Source of the DNA: Odoribacter sp036657595
GTDB taxonomy: Bacteria; Bacteroidota; Bacteroidia; Bacteroidales; Marinifilaceae
Assembly: GCA_036657595.1 (NCBI GenBank)
Contig: JAVXFZ010000019.1
Span: forward strand, 1 to 43,542
DNA length: 43,542 bases
Direction of reading: 5' to 3'
The notes below the pieces were generated by a model that was not told the DNA's origin, searched no databases, and saw only the letters and a list, made by a program, of their open reading frames with translations. This document shows, piece by piece, positions 24,072 to 33,284 of this stretch. A program made the position numbers and the translations under genes. Positions within the stretch are counted from its first letter, which is position 1; the number at the start of each line of letters is the position of its first letter.

Positions 24072-26648
24072 ATGATTAGATTATTCTTGTGTGTACTGTT
24101 GTGTTATTGCGGTGTATTATACGGACAAGGTGAACAAAGCGTGGAGGTGATGACGTTGAATAATGGATGGGAATTTGCGCGTGGCGGAAGTCAGAAGTGG
24201 TTGCCGGCGATTGTTCCGGGGACTGTCCAGCAGGATTTAATCCGGCATAGTCTGTTACCTGATCCATTTTATGGTATGAATGAGGGGAAAGTGCAATGGG
24301 TGGAACGAGAGGATTGGGAATACCGGATTTGTTTTCGTGTCAGCAAGGAACAATTGGAAAGAGATGCTGCCTGCTTGACGTTTGAAGGATTGGATACGTA
24401 TGCGGATGTTTATTTGAATGGTGCATTGGTGATGAAGGGGGATAATATGTTTGTGGGGTATAAGATCCCTGTCAAAGAACTGTTGAGAGAAGGTGAAAAT
24501 TACTTATATATTTATTTCCATTCACCGATTAAGCAGACTTTACCACAAGGAATGTCTAACGGTTTTGAGTATCCGGCGGATAATGACCATTGGGATCACC
24601 ACCTAAGTGTATTTAGTCGTAAGGCTCCTTACAGTTATGGTTGGGATTGGGGGATTCGTTTGGTGACAAGTGGTATATGGCGTCCAGCAGCCCTTTCATT
24701 TTATGATATTGCTTGTGTGGATGATTTTTATGTGCGACAGTTGTCGTTGACGGATAGCGTGGCAAAGCTATCGAATGAATTGACATTGAACGTGATTCAG
24801 GATTGGTTGGGGAAGGCAGAGGTGTCGATTTCGTGTACATTGCGGGGAGAGAAAGTAACGACGGTAAAGAAGGATGTTATATTATTACCGGGCGAAAACA
24901 GAATGGTGATTCCGCTTGAAATTGTTCATCCGGAGCGTTGGATGCCCAACGGATGGGGTAAACCGGTATTGTACGATTTGACGGCGTATGTCCGTTGTGA
25001 AGGCAAGTTGATTGCCGAGCGGCATCAACGCATTGGATTGCGTACGATTCGTTTGGTGAACGAAAAAGATGAAAAAGGCGAGTCGTTTTATTTTGAAGTG
25101 AATGAAATCCCAATGTTTGCCAAAGGAGCTAATTATATTCCGAGTGACGCAATGCTACCAACAATGACCGAAGAGCGTTATCGTACTTTGTTTCAAAATA
25201 TCCAAGAGGCGAATATGAATATTATCAGAGTTTGGGGAGGCGGTACGTATGAGACCGATCGCTTTTATGACTTGGCGGATGAAAATGGTATTTTAGTATG
25301 GCAGGATTTTATGTTTGCTTGTACGTCCTATCCGAGTGATCCGCTATTTCTTCAGCGAGTGGAAGAAGAAGCGGAATATAATATTCGTCGTTTGCGTAAT
25401 CATCCTTGTCTAAGTATGTGGTGTGGAAATAATGAAATTTTGGAAGGATTGAAATATTGGGGCTGGCAGCGACGTTATGAACCGAAAGATTATAAAGCGA
25501 TGTGTCGTGGGTATGATCTGTTATTTCGCCGTTTATTGCCTTCTAAAGTGGAACAGTTAGATAGTGGACGCTTTTATATTCACGGTTCGCCTTCCTTTGC
25601 TAATTGGGGACGACCTGATTCGTGGTGCATTGGCGATAGCCATAATTGGGGGGTATGGTATGGTGAGAAACCTTTCGAGAGTCTTGATGTGGATATACCG
25701 CGCTTTATGAGTGAATTTGGTTTTCAATCATTCCCTGAAATGAAGACGATCGCTTCTTTTGCTTCACCAAAAGATTATCGGCTTGAATCGGAAGTAATGA
25801 ATGCTCATCAAAAGAGTAGTATCGGTAATGCATTGATTCGTAAATATATGGAACGTGATTATATTGTTCCGGATCAATTCGATGATTTCGTATATGTCGG
25901 TCTTGTGATGCAAGGGCGTGGAATGCGACGTGGATTGGAGGCTCACCGCCGTAATCGCCCTTATTGTATGGGATCTATGTATTGGCAATTGAATGACAGT
26001 TGGCCTGTGGTCTCTTGGTCGGGGATTGATTACTATGGAAATTGGAAAGCCTTGCATTATCAGGTAAAGCGAGCTTTTGCTCCGGTTGTGATTAGCTGTG
26101 TTACAGATAAAGATAGTTTGAGTATTTGTCTTTTATCGGATCGCTTGGATACATTGGAAAATCAGATTTTAGAGATGCAATTAACTGATTTTAATGGGAA
26201 AATAATAAAGCATAAGCGTTTAGCTGTCAGAATTCCCGCTAATACTTCTTTGCAAGTGTATCGAGAAGAAATGCAATCGTGGGTAAAACCGGAACAAAAG
26301 CCTATTTGTTATTTACTCTTGACATTGAAAAATAGATCAGGACAGAAGTTGACGGAAGAGACTTATTTTTTTAATCCACCGAAGGATTTAAATTTACCGA
26401 ATCCGACTCTCCGTTATCGCCTAAAACAACGGGATGGTGTATGGGAAATGACCTTAACAGCTGATAAATTGGCGAAAGATGTGTTTATTGAAATAGCGGA
26501 GCAAGGAGTACGCTTTAGTGATAATTTTTTTGATTTGCTTCCCGGTGAAAAACGCAAAATAACGATTTCTTCGCCTTTGTTGAAAAAGGATGGAAAGGTG
26601 AATATAAGAGTCAGACATTTGGCAGAAACGATGGGTAATATGAATTAA
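24072..26648 (+). CDS. Exported beta-mannosidase (GH2)
   Basis: The enzyme removes terminal beta-linked mannose from non-reducing ends. A signal peptide (LLCYCGVLYGQ, cleaved near residue 19) sends it to the periplasm. The jelly-roll sugar-binding domain (about 25-190, with DVYLNG), an immunoglobulin-like domain and the TIM barrel follow in GH2 order. The acid/base is Glu455 in WCGNNE and the nucleophile Glu548 in MSEFGFQ. At 858 residues it is a typical mannosidase length. It is 26 bases upstream of the GH20 gene; together they could take apart the mannose-GlcNAc core of N-glycans. No transporter or regulator of a glycan locus is adjacent. Confidence 0.9.
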   Translation: MIRLFLCVLLCYCGVLYGQGEQSVEVMTLNNGWEFARGGSQKWLPAIVPGTVQQDLIRHSLLPDPFYGMNEGKVQWVEREDWEYRICFRVSKEQLERDAACLTFEGLDTYADVYLNGALVMKGDNMFVGYKIPVKELLREGENYLYIYFHSPIKQTLPQGMSNGFEYPADNDHWDHHLSVFSRKAPYSYGWDWGIRLVTSGIWRPAALSFYDIACVDDFYVRQLSLTDSVAKLSNELTLNVIQDWLGKAEVSISCTLRGEKVTTVKKDVILLPGENRMVIPLEIVHPERWMPNGWGKPVLYDLTAYVRCEGKLIAERHQRIGLRTIRLVNEKDEKGESFYFEVNEIPMFAKGANYIPSDAMLPTMTEERYRTLFQNIQEANMNIIRVWGGGTYETDRFYDLADENGILVWQDFMFACTSYPSDPLFLQRVEEEAEYNIRRLRNHPCLSMWCGNNEILEGLKYWGWQRRYEPKDYKAMCRGYDLLFRRLLPSKVEQLDSGRFYIHGSPSFANWGRPDSWCIGDSHNWGVWYGEKPFESLDVDIPRFMSEFGFQSFPEMKTIASFASPKDYRLESEVMNAHQKSSIGNALIRKYMERDYIVPDQFDDFVYVGLVMQGRGMRRGLEAHRRNRPYCMGSMYWQLNDSWPVVSWSGIDYYGNWKALHYQVKRAFAPVVISCVTDKDSLSICLLSDRLDTLENQILEMQLTDFNGKIIKHKRLAVRIPANTSLQVYREEMQSWVKPEQKPICYLLLTLKNRSGQKLTEETYFFNPPKDLNLPNPTLRYRLKQRDGVWEMTLTADKLAKDVFIEIAEQGVRFSDNFFDLLPGEKRKITISSPLLKKDGKVNIRVRHLAETMGNMN

Positions 26649-26674
26649 TTTGATAATAATTTTAATAAAATTTT

Positions 26675-28999
26675 ATGAGAAAAGTTTTTAGAATAATAGG
26701 GATGGCGGCTTTAACAGGACTACTTGTATCGTGTATGCAGGTGCAAAAGAGTGCTAACTATCGGGTGATTCCTTTGCCGCAGAAAATTGCTACCATAGAA
26801 GGACAGCCGTTTGTTATAAATGATGGATTGACGATTCTTTATCCGGAAGGAAACGAGAAGATGCAAAAGAATGCAGAGTTTTTGGCTGCTTATATGAAAG
26901 AGATAACTGGTAAAAATTATGTTGTGAAGGCAGGAACAGAAGGGGAGGGGGCTATCATTTTGTCTTTAGGTTTAGAAGTTACGAATCCGGAGGCTTATCA
27001 ATTAAAGGTGACTGATAAAACAGTGACAATTGCTGCACCTACGGAAGCAGGTGTATTTTATGGTATTCAGACTTTGCGTAAATCGTTACCTGTTGTAAAA
27101 AATGTCGGGATTGTATTACCGGCAGTAGAGATCAATGATGCTCCGCGTTTTGGTTATCGGGGTATGATGTTGGACGTTGGAAGGCATTTTTTTCCGGTGG
27201 AATGTATCAAAAAATACATAGACATTTTGGCTTTGCATAACATTAACCGTTTTCATTGGCATCTGACAGATGATCAGGGATGGAGAATAGAAATGAAAAA
27301 ACATCCGGAATTAACATCTATCGGTTCGCAACGTAAAGAAACAGTGATTGGACATAATTCCGAGAAATATGATGGAATTCCTTATGGAGGTTTTTACACC
27401 CAAGAAGAGGCAAAAGAAGTTGTAGCTTACGCTCAAGATCGTTATATTACAGTGATTCCGGAGATTGATATGCCGGGACATATGCAAGGAGCCCTGTCTG
27501 CTTATCCTGAATTGGGATGTACAGGAGGTCCGTATGAGGTTTGGACAATGTGGGGGGTATCAGAAGATGTGCTTTGTGCCGGAAATGATAAGACATTAAC
27601 GTTTATTGATGATATATTGGGTGAGCTGATAGAAATATTTCCTTCCGAATACATTCACGTAGGTGGAGATGAATGTCCTAAAGTTCGTTGGAAAAATTGT
27701 CCGAAATGTCAAGCAAAAATCAAGGCTCTCGGATTGAAAGCGGATGGTCGGCATTCTGCTGAAGATCGTTTACAGAGTTATGTGATTGCACACGCTGCAA
27801 GTTTTTTGAATGAGCGTGGACGTAAAATAATTGGATGGGATGAAATATTAGAAGGAGGATTGGCTCCCGGAGCAACAGTGATGTCTTGGAGGGGAATGAA
27901 TGGGGGAATAGAAGCTGCTGGACAGCAACACAATGCAATAATGACTCCGACTACTTTTTTGTATTTTGATTATTATCAGACCAACAATAGAGAGAATGAA
28001 CCAATGGCTATTGGTGGGTATGTACCAATTGAAAAAGTGTATAGCCTGGAACCTATTCCTGAGATATTAAAACCGGAGGAAAGGAAATATATTATTGGTG
28101 TACAGGCGAATCTTTGGACGGAGTATATACCAAATTTTGAACAAGTAGAATATATGGTGATGCCGCGTATTGCAGCCTTATCTGAAATTCAATGGACCCA
28201 GCCGGAACAAAAAAATTATCAGGATTTCATTCAGCGTATTCCTCATTTGTTTGATATTTATAATTTAGAAGGATATAATTATGCGAAACATCTGTTTGAC
28301 ATCAAGGCAGAGTGTACACCTAATCCGGCTGACGGAACATTAGATATAACCTTTTCGACGATTGATAGTGCTGATATTTATTATACTTTGGATGGTACAG
28401 AACCGACCGTGGCTTCGCTGAAATATGCGGGAGTATTGAAGGTGAAAGAAAATTGTATAATACAGGCAGTAGTGATCCGTCCCACCGGAAACAGTCGGAT
28501 TTTTTCTGAAAAAATAGTCTTTAATAAAGCCAGTATAAAACCGATCACGTTAAATCAACCTGTTAATGAACAATATAAGTTTAAGGGTGCTTCCACTTTA
28601 GTTGATGGATTACAGGGAGATGAAAACTATAAGACGGGGCGTTGGATTGCTTTTTATGGGAATGATTTGGAGGCGGTTATTGATCTGCAACAACCAACGG
28701 AAATGACGAAAGCTAAGATTTCTACTTGTGTAGAAAAAGGCGACTGGATATTTGATGTTAGAGGATTTTCTGTGGAGGTATCGGATGATGGCGTCAACTA
28801 TACAAAGCTTGCATCAGAAGAATATCCGATGATGCAGCAAGAGGATCGAAATGGTATTTATCATCACGAATTGACTTTTGATGCAGTGAAAGCACGTTAT
28901 GTGAAAGTTATAGCACTGTCGGAACATACTATTCCGGCTTGGCACGGTGGTAAAGGTAAAACCGGTTTTTTATTTGTAGACGAAATTGTGTTGAATTAA
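26675..28999 (+). CDS. Beta-N-acetylhexosaminidase lipoprotein (GH20) with C-terminal sugar-binding domains
   Basis: The enzyme releases terminal beta-GlcNAc or GalNAc by substrate-assisted catalysis. A lipobox (LLVSC, Cys20) suggests an envelope-anchored form, perhaps surface-exposed. An N-terminal GH20b domain (about 30-150) is followed by the GH20 barrel with the catalytic pair Asp332-Glu333 in HVGGDE. A chitobiase C-terminal type domain (about 548-625, YYTLDGTEPT) and an F5/8-type (CBM32-like) domain near 635-774 complete the protein. It is probably co-transcribed with the mannosidase. Mucin or N-glycan oligosaccharides are the likely substrates, an inference from the pair. Confidence 0.92.
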   Translation: MRKVFRIIGMAALTGLLVSCMQVQKSANYRVIPLPQKIATIEGQPFVINDGLTILYPEGNEKMQKNAEFLAAYMKEITGKNYVVKAGTEGEGAIILSLGLEVTNPEAYQLKVTDKTVTIAAPTEAGVFYGIQTLRKSLPVVKNVGIVLPAVEINDAPRFGYRGMMLDVGRHFFPVECIKKYIDILALHNINRFHWHLTDDQGWRIEMKKHPELTSIGSQRKETVIGHNSEKYDGIPYGGFYTQEEAKEVVAYAQDRYITVIPEIDMPGHMQGALSAYPELGCTGGPYEVWTMWGVSEDVLCAGNDKTLTFIDDILGELIEIFPSEYIHVGGDECPKVRWKNCPKCQAKIKALGLKADGRHSAEDRLQSYVIAHAASFLNERGRKIIGWDEILEGGLAPGATVMSWRGMNGGIEAAGQQHNAIMTPTTFLYFDYYQTNNRENEPMAIGGYVPIEKVYSLEPIPEILKPEERKYIIGVQANLWTEYIPNFEQVEYMVMPRIAALSEIQWTQPEQKNYQDFIQRIPHLFDIYNLEGYNYAKHLFDIKAECTPNPADGTLDITFSTIDSADIYYTLDGTEPTVASLKYAGVLKVKENCIIQAVVIRPTGNSRIFSEKIVFNKASIKPITLNQPVNEQYKFKGASTLVDGLQGDENYKTGRWIAFYGNDLEAVIDLQQPTEMTKAKISTCVEKGDWIFDVRGFSVEVSDDGVNYTKLASEEYPMMQQEDRNGIYHHELTFDAVKARYVKVIALSEHTIPAWHGGKGKTGFLFVDEIVLN

Positions 29000-29050
29000 T
29001 GAATCCATCTATTTTAGAATCAGAGTATTTAGTGTAAAATACTTCTTAAG

Positions 29051-29090
29051 AAACAAAAGCGAAATCCTTCACAGAATTTCGCTTTTGTTT
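29051..29090 (+). terminator. Terminator after the GH2-GH20 operon
   Basis: A 15-bp perfect stem (29051-29065 and 29076-29090) with a 10-base loop and T-rich 3' side, 51 bases past the GH20 stop. Confidence 0.85.
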
Positions 29091-29106
29091 TATCATTTTC
29101 CCCGTA

Positions 29107-29145
29107 TAAAAAAGCTCCCCCGTAAAAAATTGTTTTACAGGGGAG
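29107..29145 (-). terminator. Terminator of the tRNA-Arg gene
   Basis: On the minus strand a 13-bp stem with one mismatch (29133-29145 with 29115-29127) is followed by a T-run made by the A-run at 29107-29113. It lies 16 bases past the 3' end of the tRNA. Confidence 0.8.
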
Positions 29146-29161
29146 TGTTTTGCTTTCTTAG

Positions 29162-29235
29162 TGAACTCGGCGGGAGTCGAACCCACAACCTCTTGGGCCG
29201 TAACCAAGTGCTCTATCCAATTAAGCTACGAGTCC
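29162..29235 (-). tRNA. tRNA-Arg (anticodon ACG)
   Basis: The 74-base minus-strand sequence folds as a full cloverleaf. The acceptor stem GGACTCG pairs with CGAGTTC (one G-U), with discriminator A. The D-arm starts GCTT, the anticodon stem is CTTGG/CCAAG with loop TTACGGC, and the T-arm is GTGGG-TTCGACT-CCCGC. The anticodon ACG, read as ICG after A34 deamination, decodes CGU, CGC and CGA. The CCA end is not encoded. It has its own promoter and terminator. Confidence 0.96.
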
Positions 29236-29256
29236 GTTTTTATCTCGAAAGCGGTG

Positions 29257-29288
29257 CAAAGATATAGACAAAAATTAAACGGAGCAAC
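29257..29288 (-). promoter_or_regulatory. Promoter of the tRNA-Arg gene
   Basis: On the minus strand TATCTTTG (29257-29264) is a full -7 box. GTTG (29285-29288) lies 20 bases upstream as a near-match to the -33 TTTG. Transcription would start about 15 bases before the tRNA. Confidence 0.6.
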
Positions 29289-29366
29289 TATTTTGTTGTT
29301 TTTTTTATGATAAAGTGATTTTTTGTAGAAGATATAACAAAGGAATGGGAATCATTTTTTTATTAT

Positions 29367-29374
29367 TATTTTTG
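29367..29374 (+). promoter_or_regulatory. Candidate -7 box for the DUF6913-dapA operon
   Basis: TATTTTTG is a full TAnnTTTG match. It would start transcription near 29381, only a few bases before the ATG at 29385. The in-frame ATG at 29394 may therefore be the real start. Confidence 0.4.
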
Positions 29375-29384
29375 TCGAAAGAAT

Positions 29385-29915
29385 ATGAGGGATATGAAGA
29401 AAATAATAAATAACATATTGCATCGTTTCAAGGAAGATTCCTTGTCTAAACGGAATGAAGCGGTTGAGCGGATTGTTGAATATCAAAGTTTAAAAGATAT
29501 AAAGACTTGTTTGATCTTTTGGGTAGCGGATGCAAATCAAAATGAATGGTTGAGGCAATTCATTCAGCATTTTCCGAATGTAAAAATAAACAAACTATGC
29601 TTTATATCCAGTGGAGTTGAGATGTTAGTGACAGATGATATAGTGGTTATGCACAATGAAGACCTTGGCTTTGGAGGAAAAATTCAAAATGACTCATTGC
29701 TTGCTATGTTGAAAGAAAGGTATGACTTATTCGTTGATTTGACGACAGTGTCAAACGCAATGATCGACTATGTGTTACTAAATTCGCAGGCAAAATGTAT
29801 TGTCGGAATGAAAAAAGAAGGTGCCCGTGCAGACATAACGATTGATAGTGTATCCGGACAGCTTGAATTTATTGATAAATTGGCAGAAATATTAGTCAAA
29901 GTAAATAAATATTAA
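29385..29915 (+). CDS. DUF6913-like conserved protein upstream of dapA
   Basis: The 176-residue product is cytoplasmic (no signal or membrane segment) and alpha/beta in character. Alternating strands and helices such as KTCLIFWVAD, INKLCFISSG and YDLFVDLTTV suggest a Rossmann-like fold, without a clear nucleotide-binding motif. Similar proteins sit directly before dapA in many Bacteroidota, and no function is established for them. The stop codon is 1 base before the dapA ATG, so the two are translated from one mRNA. A role tied to lysine/diaminopimelate synthesis is an inference from position only. Start may be 29394. Confidence 0.7.
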   Translation: MRDMKKIINNILHRFKEDSLSKRNEAVERIVEYQSLKDIKTCLIFWVADANQNEWLRQFIQHFPNVKINKLCFISSGVEMLVTDDIVVMHNEDLGFGGKIQNDSLLAMLKERYDLFVDLTTVSNAMIDYVLLNSQAKCIVGMKKEGARADITIDSVSGQLEFIDKLAEILVKVNKY

Positions 29916-29916
29916 T

Positions 29917-30804
29917 ATGGATCGATTGACTGGTACAGGAGTTGCCTTGATAACTCCTTTTGATGAATATTTGCGTATAGACAGGGAATCATTGTGTCGT
30001 TTGGTAGAATACGTCATACTTGGAGGGGTAGATTTTTTGGTTGTATTGGGAACGACAGGAGAATGTGCGACACTGACGGCAGAAGAAAAAGCGGAAGTTA
30101 TAAAAATTGTAGCGGAAGTCAATCGCGGACGCTTGCCCTTGATCGCTGGAATTGGTGGAAATAATACCACTGAGGTGATTCGTGAGATTCGACAAACCGC
30201 TTGGTTGAAGCTGTGTGATGGTATATTAAGCATCACTCCTTTCTACAACAAGCCGACCCAGATGGGGCTGTACGAGCATTTTAAAGCTATTTCCGAAGTA
30301 TCACCTTTACCTTTGTGTTTATATAATGTACCGGGAAGAACCGGCGTGAATATGAAAGCTGAAACCGTTGCACGTTTATCGTACGATTGTCCGAATATCA
30401 TTGCGGTGAAAGAAGCGTCCGGTGATTTTGCTCAGGCGACCGATATTTTAAAAATGAAACGACCTGATTTTTCAGCTTTATCGGGTGATGACGCGATACT
30501 ACTTCCCTTGATGTCATTGGGTTTTTGTGGTGTTATATCCGTTGCTGCCAACATATTACCCCGAGAATTTTCCGCTTTGGTTAATAGCGTAAAGAAAGGA
30601 GATTATGCGACGGCACAAAATCTTCATATCCAATTATCAGAAATAGGTAGAGCTTTATTTGAAGAAGGAAATCCTGCCGGAGTGAAAGCGGCACTACACG
30701 CTGCCGGTCTCATTCGTCATAATACATTGAGATTACCGTTAACACCGGTCAATGAAATTTTATATGCTCGTATCAAAGAACTCATCCGACCTTTTCAGGT
30801 TTAA
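29917..30804 (+). CDS. dapA: 4-hydroxy-tetrahydrodipicolinate synthase
   Basis: DapA condenses pyruvate with aspartate semialdehyde, the first committed step toward diaminopimelate and lysine, and so supplies peptidoglycan. The 295-residue TIM-barrel protein has the GTTGE motif (about 45-49), the tyrosine of LYNVPGRTG near 137, and the Schiff-base Lys165 in VKEASGD. Length and motifs are standard. It forms an operon with the upstream DUF6913-like gene and ends at a hairpin terminator. Confidence 0.96.
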   Translation: MDRLTGTGVALITPFDEYLRIDRESLCRLVEYVILGGVDFLVVLGTTGECATLTAEEKAEVIKIVAEVNRGRLPLIAGIGGNNTTEVIREIRQTAWLKLCDGILSITPFYNKPTQMGLYEHFKAISEVSPLPLCLYNVPGRTGVNMKAETVARLSYDCPNIIAVKEASGDFAQATDILKMKRPDFSALSGDDAILLPLMSLGFCGVISVAANILPREFSALVNSVKKGDYATAQNLHIQLSEIGRALFEEGNPAGVKAALHAAGLIRHNTLRLPLTPVNEILYARIKELIRPFQV

Positions 30805-30842
30805 GTAATTTTCTTTGATTCTTCTCTTTGAGTGAGTATGTT

Positions 30843-30898
30843 AAAAGCCCTACTGATTGGCAGCGTTGAGTATTCTCACGCCAATAGAAAGGCTTTTT
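30843..30898 (+). terminator. Branched hairpin terminator after dapA
   Basis: The outer stem AAAAGCC / GGCTTTT (30843-30849 and 30891-30897) encloses an inner hairpin (ATTGG / CCAAT plus GAG / CTC). T residues follow. It lies 38 bases past the dapA stop, and the A-run on the left would also allow termination for minus-strand gldG. Confidence 0.75.
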
Positions 30899-30976
30899 CC
30901 CATTTTTTCATCGTTAAAAAATAAAACCTTGTTTCGTGTATTAACCTTAAAGATTCCACATTCAACAAGCCTTTTT

Positions 30977-32470
30977 TTAATCAATATATCCCGGTCTTGA
31001 GCGATTGGCACGTTTTCGTTGATGTTTTCGATAATGGATGAGTGAAAAAGTAATGACAATCAAAATCGGCAACAAGAAATTCAGGTATTTCAAAAATTCT
31101 CGGGTATGTTCGTCTGTCGGTTCCAAAGAAGAAAAAGTTGTAAACTTATTTCTTAATTGTATTAATCCCGAATGATCTGCCAGCCATTCTATCGAATTAA
31201 TGGCAAAATTCACATTATCCGTATGTCCTGAAGTCACAATATGATCACTGATAAAATCAGCGTCTGTAATCGCCACGATAGAACTATTATTATCGTCATT
31301 AGTCAGCAGAGCAGCCACGATATTATGGGGATGATTAAAATCGTTTTGTGTCCATTTTTTTTGTAAATCAAAAAACACAGGAGCTTGTTGTACGCCAGAG
31401 ATAGCAGAAGTAGTAGCTAAGGGGGTAAAGATATAAGTACTTTGTGTTTTCACCCGTTCCATACTGCTTGCGAATGGCAGTAGCATTGATTTCAGACCAT
31501 AAGTAATAGTATGTCTGCTGAAATTAGTGATGATGGGTAGATAGGGAAAATTGACATTACTTTGAAAATTAATAAAACCGTATTGCTGATTGATGGCAAT
31601 TGTTCCGCAATTATTATCTATGATAAAGTCATATTTTATCTTTAATCCATTCTTTTCCAACAAATCTTCTATACCGGTACGATTGACGAATCCGTTATTT
31701 CGATTTCCTGAAAGTTGTCCGATGGCGTGATTCAGAGCAATAAACAAACGTCCGCCCTGATTCAAATATTCTTCCAATCGTTTAATATCATCGACGGGGA
31801 ATGTTTCTTTCGGATCAATGATACAAACGACATTACATTTATTCAGTGTTTCTGAATGGAGATCGACAATGGACATTTCCGTCAGGTGTGATAATTCAGT
31901 AACTAATTGTGGAATCTGATTAAAAGTAGCTTCACTGTGTCCTCGTACGAATCCGATATGTGGTTTCAGGGAATCGGCAGATTGTCTTAACAATCGAGTG
32001 ATCTCGTATTCCAGAGGAGTGTTGTAATTGATAAAGGGAATAACAGATTGCTTATTTCCGATTCGAAAGACCGCACCAATAAAAATCTTTTGAATTTTTT
32101 CCAGATCCTTTTCTCGAATTTCCTTAAATATAGGCTGTATACCGGCTTCAGTTGCCTTAAATTCTTTTTCATAACTATCCGGATAGATCGTATTGATCGT
32201 AAAATCCACATTACTCATTGATTTATATTCCTTTAGTAATGCCCGAAATTCTTTGGCTATTTTTTGAACATCTTGTGGTAAATCTTCTGTGACATAAAAA
32301 TCCACCACAATCGCTTCTGTATTATTGCGGATACTGTTCTTACTGACATTGCTGAGTGAATAGCGTTTATTGACAGTAAAATCGCAGCGGAAAAATACAA
32401 AATACGAAAAGATATTAAGTAGTAGGACTGCTATTAGAGTATATAAAATATTTTTCAGAATTTTTCTCAT
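30977..32470 (-). CDS. gldG: GldG-like ABC transporter auxiliary protein
   Basis: The 497-residue protein has one membrane helix at the N-terminus (about 7-27) and one near the C-terminus (about 463-483). A large periplasmic part lies between them, similar to the GldG/ABC-2 auxiliary family (stretches such as GRLFIALN and a DxDF near the end, VAITDADFI). With GldF and GldA it forms an ABC system. In gliding flavobacteria this system is required for movement; in non-gliding Bacteroidales its substrate is unknown. The C-terminal tail (HQRKRANRSRPGYID) is basic and lies cytoplasmic. The three genes run gldA-gldF-gldG on the minus strand with small gaps, so one operon is likely. Confidence 0.88.
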   Translation of the reverse strand: MRKILKNILYTLIAVLLLNIFSYFVFFRCDFTVNKRYSLSNVSKNSIRNNTEAIVVDFYVTEDLPQDVQKIAKEFRALLKEYKSMSNVDFTINTIYPDSYEKEFKATEAGIQPIFKEIREKDLEKIQKIFIGAVFRIGNKQSVIPFINYNTPLEYEITRLLRQSADSLKPHIGFVRGHSEATFNQIPQLVTELSHLTEMSIVDLHSETLNKCNVVCIIDPKETFPVDDIKRLEEYLNQGGRLFIALNHAIGQLSGNRNNGFVNRTGIEDLLEKNGLKIKYDFIIDNNCGTIAINQQYGFINFQSNVNFPYLPIITNFSRHTITYGLKSMLLPFASSMERVKTQSTYIFTPLATTSAISGVQQAPVFFDLQKKWTQNDFNHPHNIVAALLTNDDNNSSIVAITDADFISDHIVTSGHTDNVNFAINSIEWLADHSGLIQLRNKFTTFSSLEPTDEHTREFLKYLNFLLPILIVITFSLIHYRKHQRKRANRSRPGYID

Positions 32471-32497
32471 AATGGTCTTGTGATTTGATCAAATGCT

Positions 32498-33220
32498 TCA
32501 TAATCTGCTCTTGCAGATAAAAAACTTTGACAACGCCAAAAATATAGTAATAATGGAACTAAAATAAACCAGATCTCGAAAATCCAAGATCCCTCTGGAA
32601 AGAGAATCAAAATGTTCTTCCATAGACAGATAGCCGAATAAGCCTGCCCAAAATCCGCTACCGATTTGTTGTGACAGCATACCGAATAACAACTGAAAAC
32701 ACAATCCGATGCCAAAACTGATAAAAAATGCAGTGATAGGAGTGCGTGAAAGGGCAGAGGAAAATATACCAATACTGATAAAACAGGCACTCATTGAAAT
32801 CAATCCGTAATAGCCCAAAATGACAGAACCGTGATCAACGTGTCCTAACAGGGATAATGTCAGATAATAAGGGAGTGTCAATGCCAGTGCAATAGCGGTA
32901 AGAATCAGACAAGCGAAAAATTTACCACTGATTAATTCCGTCGTTTTGATTGGTTTCGTGAGCATTAATTCAATCGTACCATTCCTTTTTTCATCGGCAA
33001 TACTTTTCATCGTTAAAGCGGGGATTAAAAAAAACTGAGTCCAGTTAATAACCGTAAACACCGGGATCATATTAGCTTGTCCTAAATAGAACAGATTGTC
33101 TGAAGACAGCCAAGTGAAATAACCGCATATACAGAAAAAAAGGACAAAACCGATATACGTACTCCACGAATGCAAGCTATTGCTTAATTCCTTATCAATC
33201 AGTATTTTTATTGTATTCAT
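32498..33220 (-). CDS. gldF: GldF-like ABC-2 type permease
   Basis: A 240-residue inner-membrane protein with six hydrophobic segments. After the first segments comes the ABC-2 permease signature SIADEKRNGTIELMLTKPI (about 72-90). It would be the membrane channel that works with the GldA ATPase. The ATG at 33220 is 64 bases after the gldA stop, and the stop is 27 bases before the gldG start, so the order is that of one transcript. Its substrate is not known. Confidence 0.9.
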   Translation of the reverse strand: MNTIKILIDKELSNSLHSWSTYIGFVLFFCICGYFTWLSSDNLFYLGQANMIPVFTVINWTQFFLIPALTMKSIADEKRNGTIELMLTKPIKTTELISGKFFACLILTAIALALTLPYYLTLSLLGHVDHGSVILGYYGLISMSACFISIGIFSSALSRTPITAFFISFGIGLCFQLLFGMLSQQIGSGFWAGLFGYLSMEEHFDSLSRGILDFRDLVYFSSIITIFLALSKFFICKSRL

Positions 33221-33284
33221 AGATACTATCTTATAGACTGGAATCGTTTGTTTAACTTATGTGATTTTCAGATATTTTCAATAT

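Noticed and set aside
29085..29267. Plus-strand ORF of 60 codons
   Set aside because: It is the reverse strand of tRNA-Arg and its terminator. Such ORFs are a known source of false hypothetical proteins.
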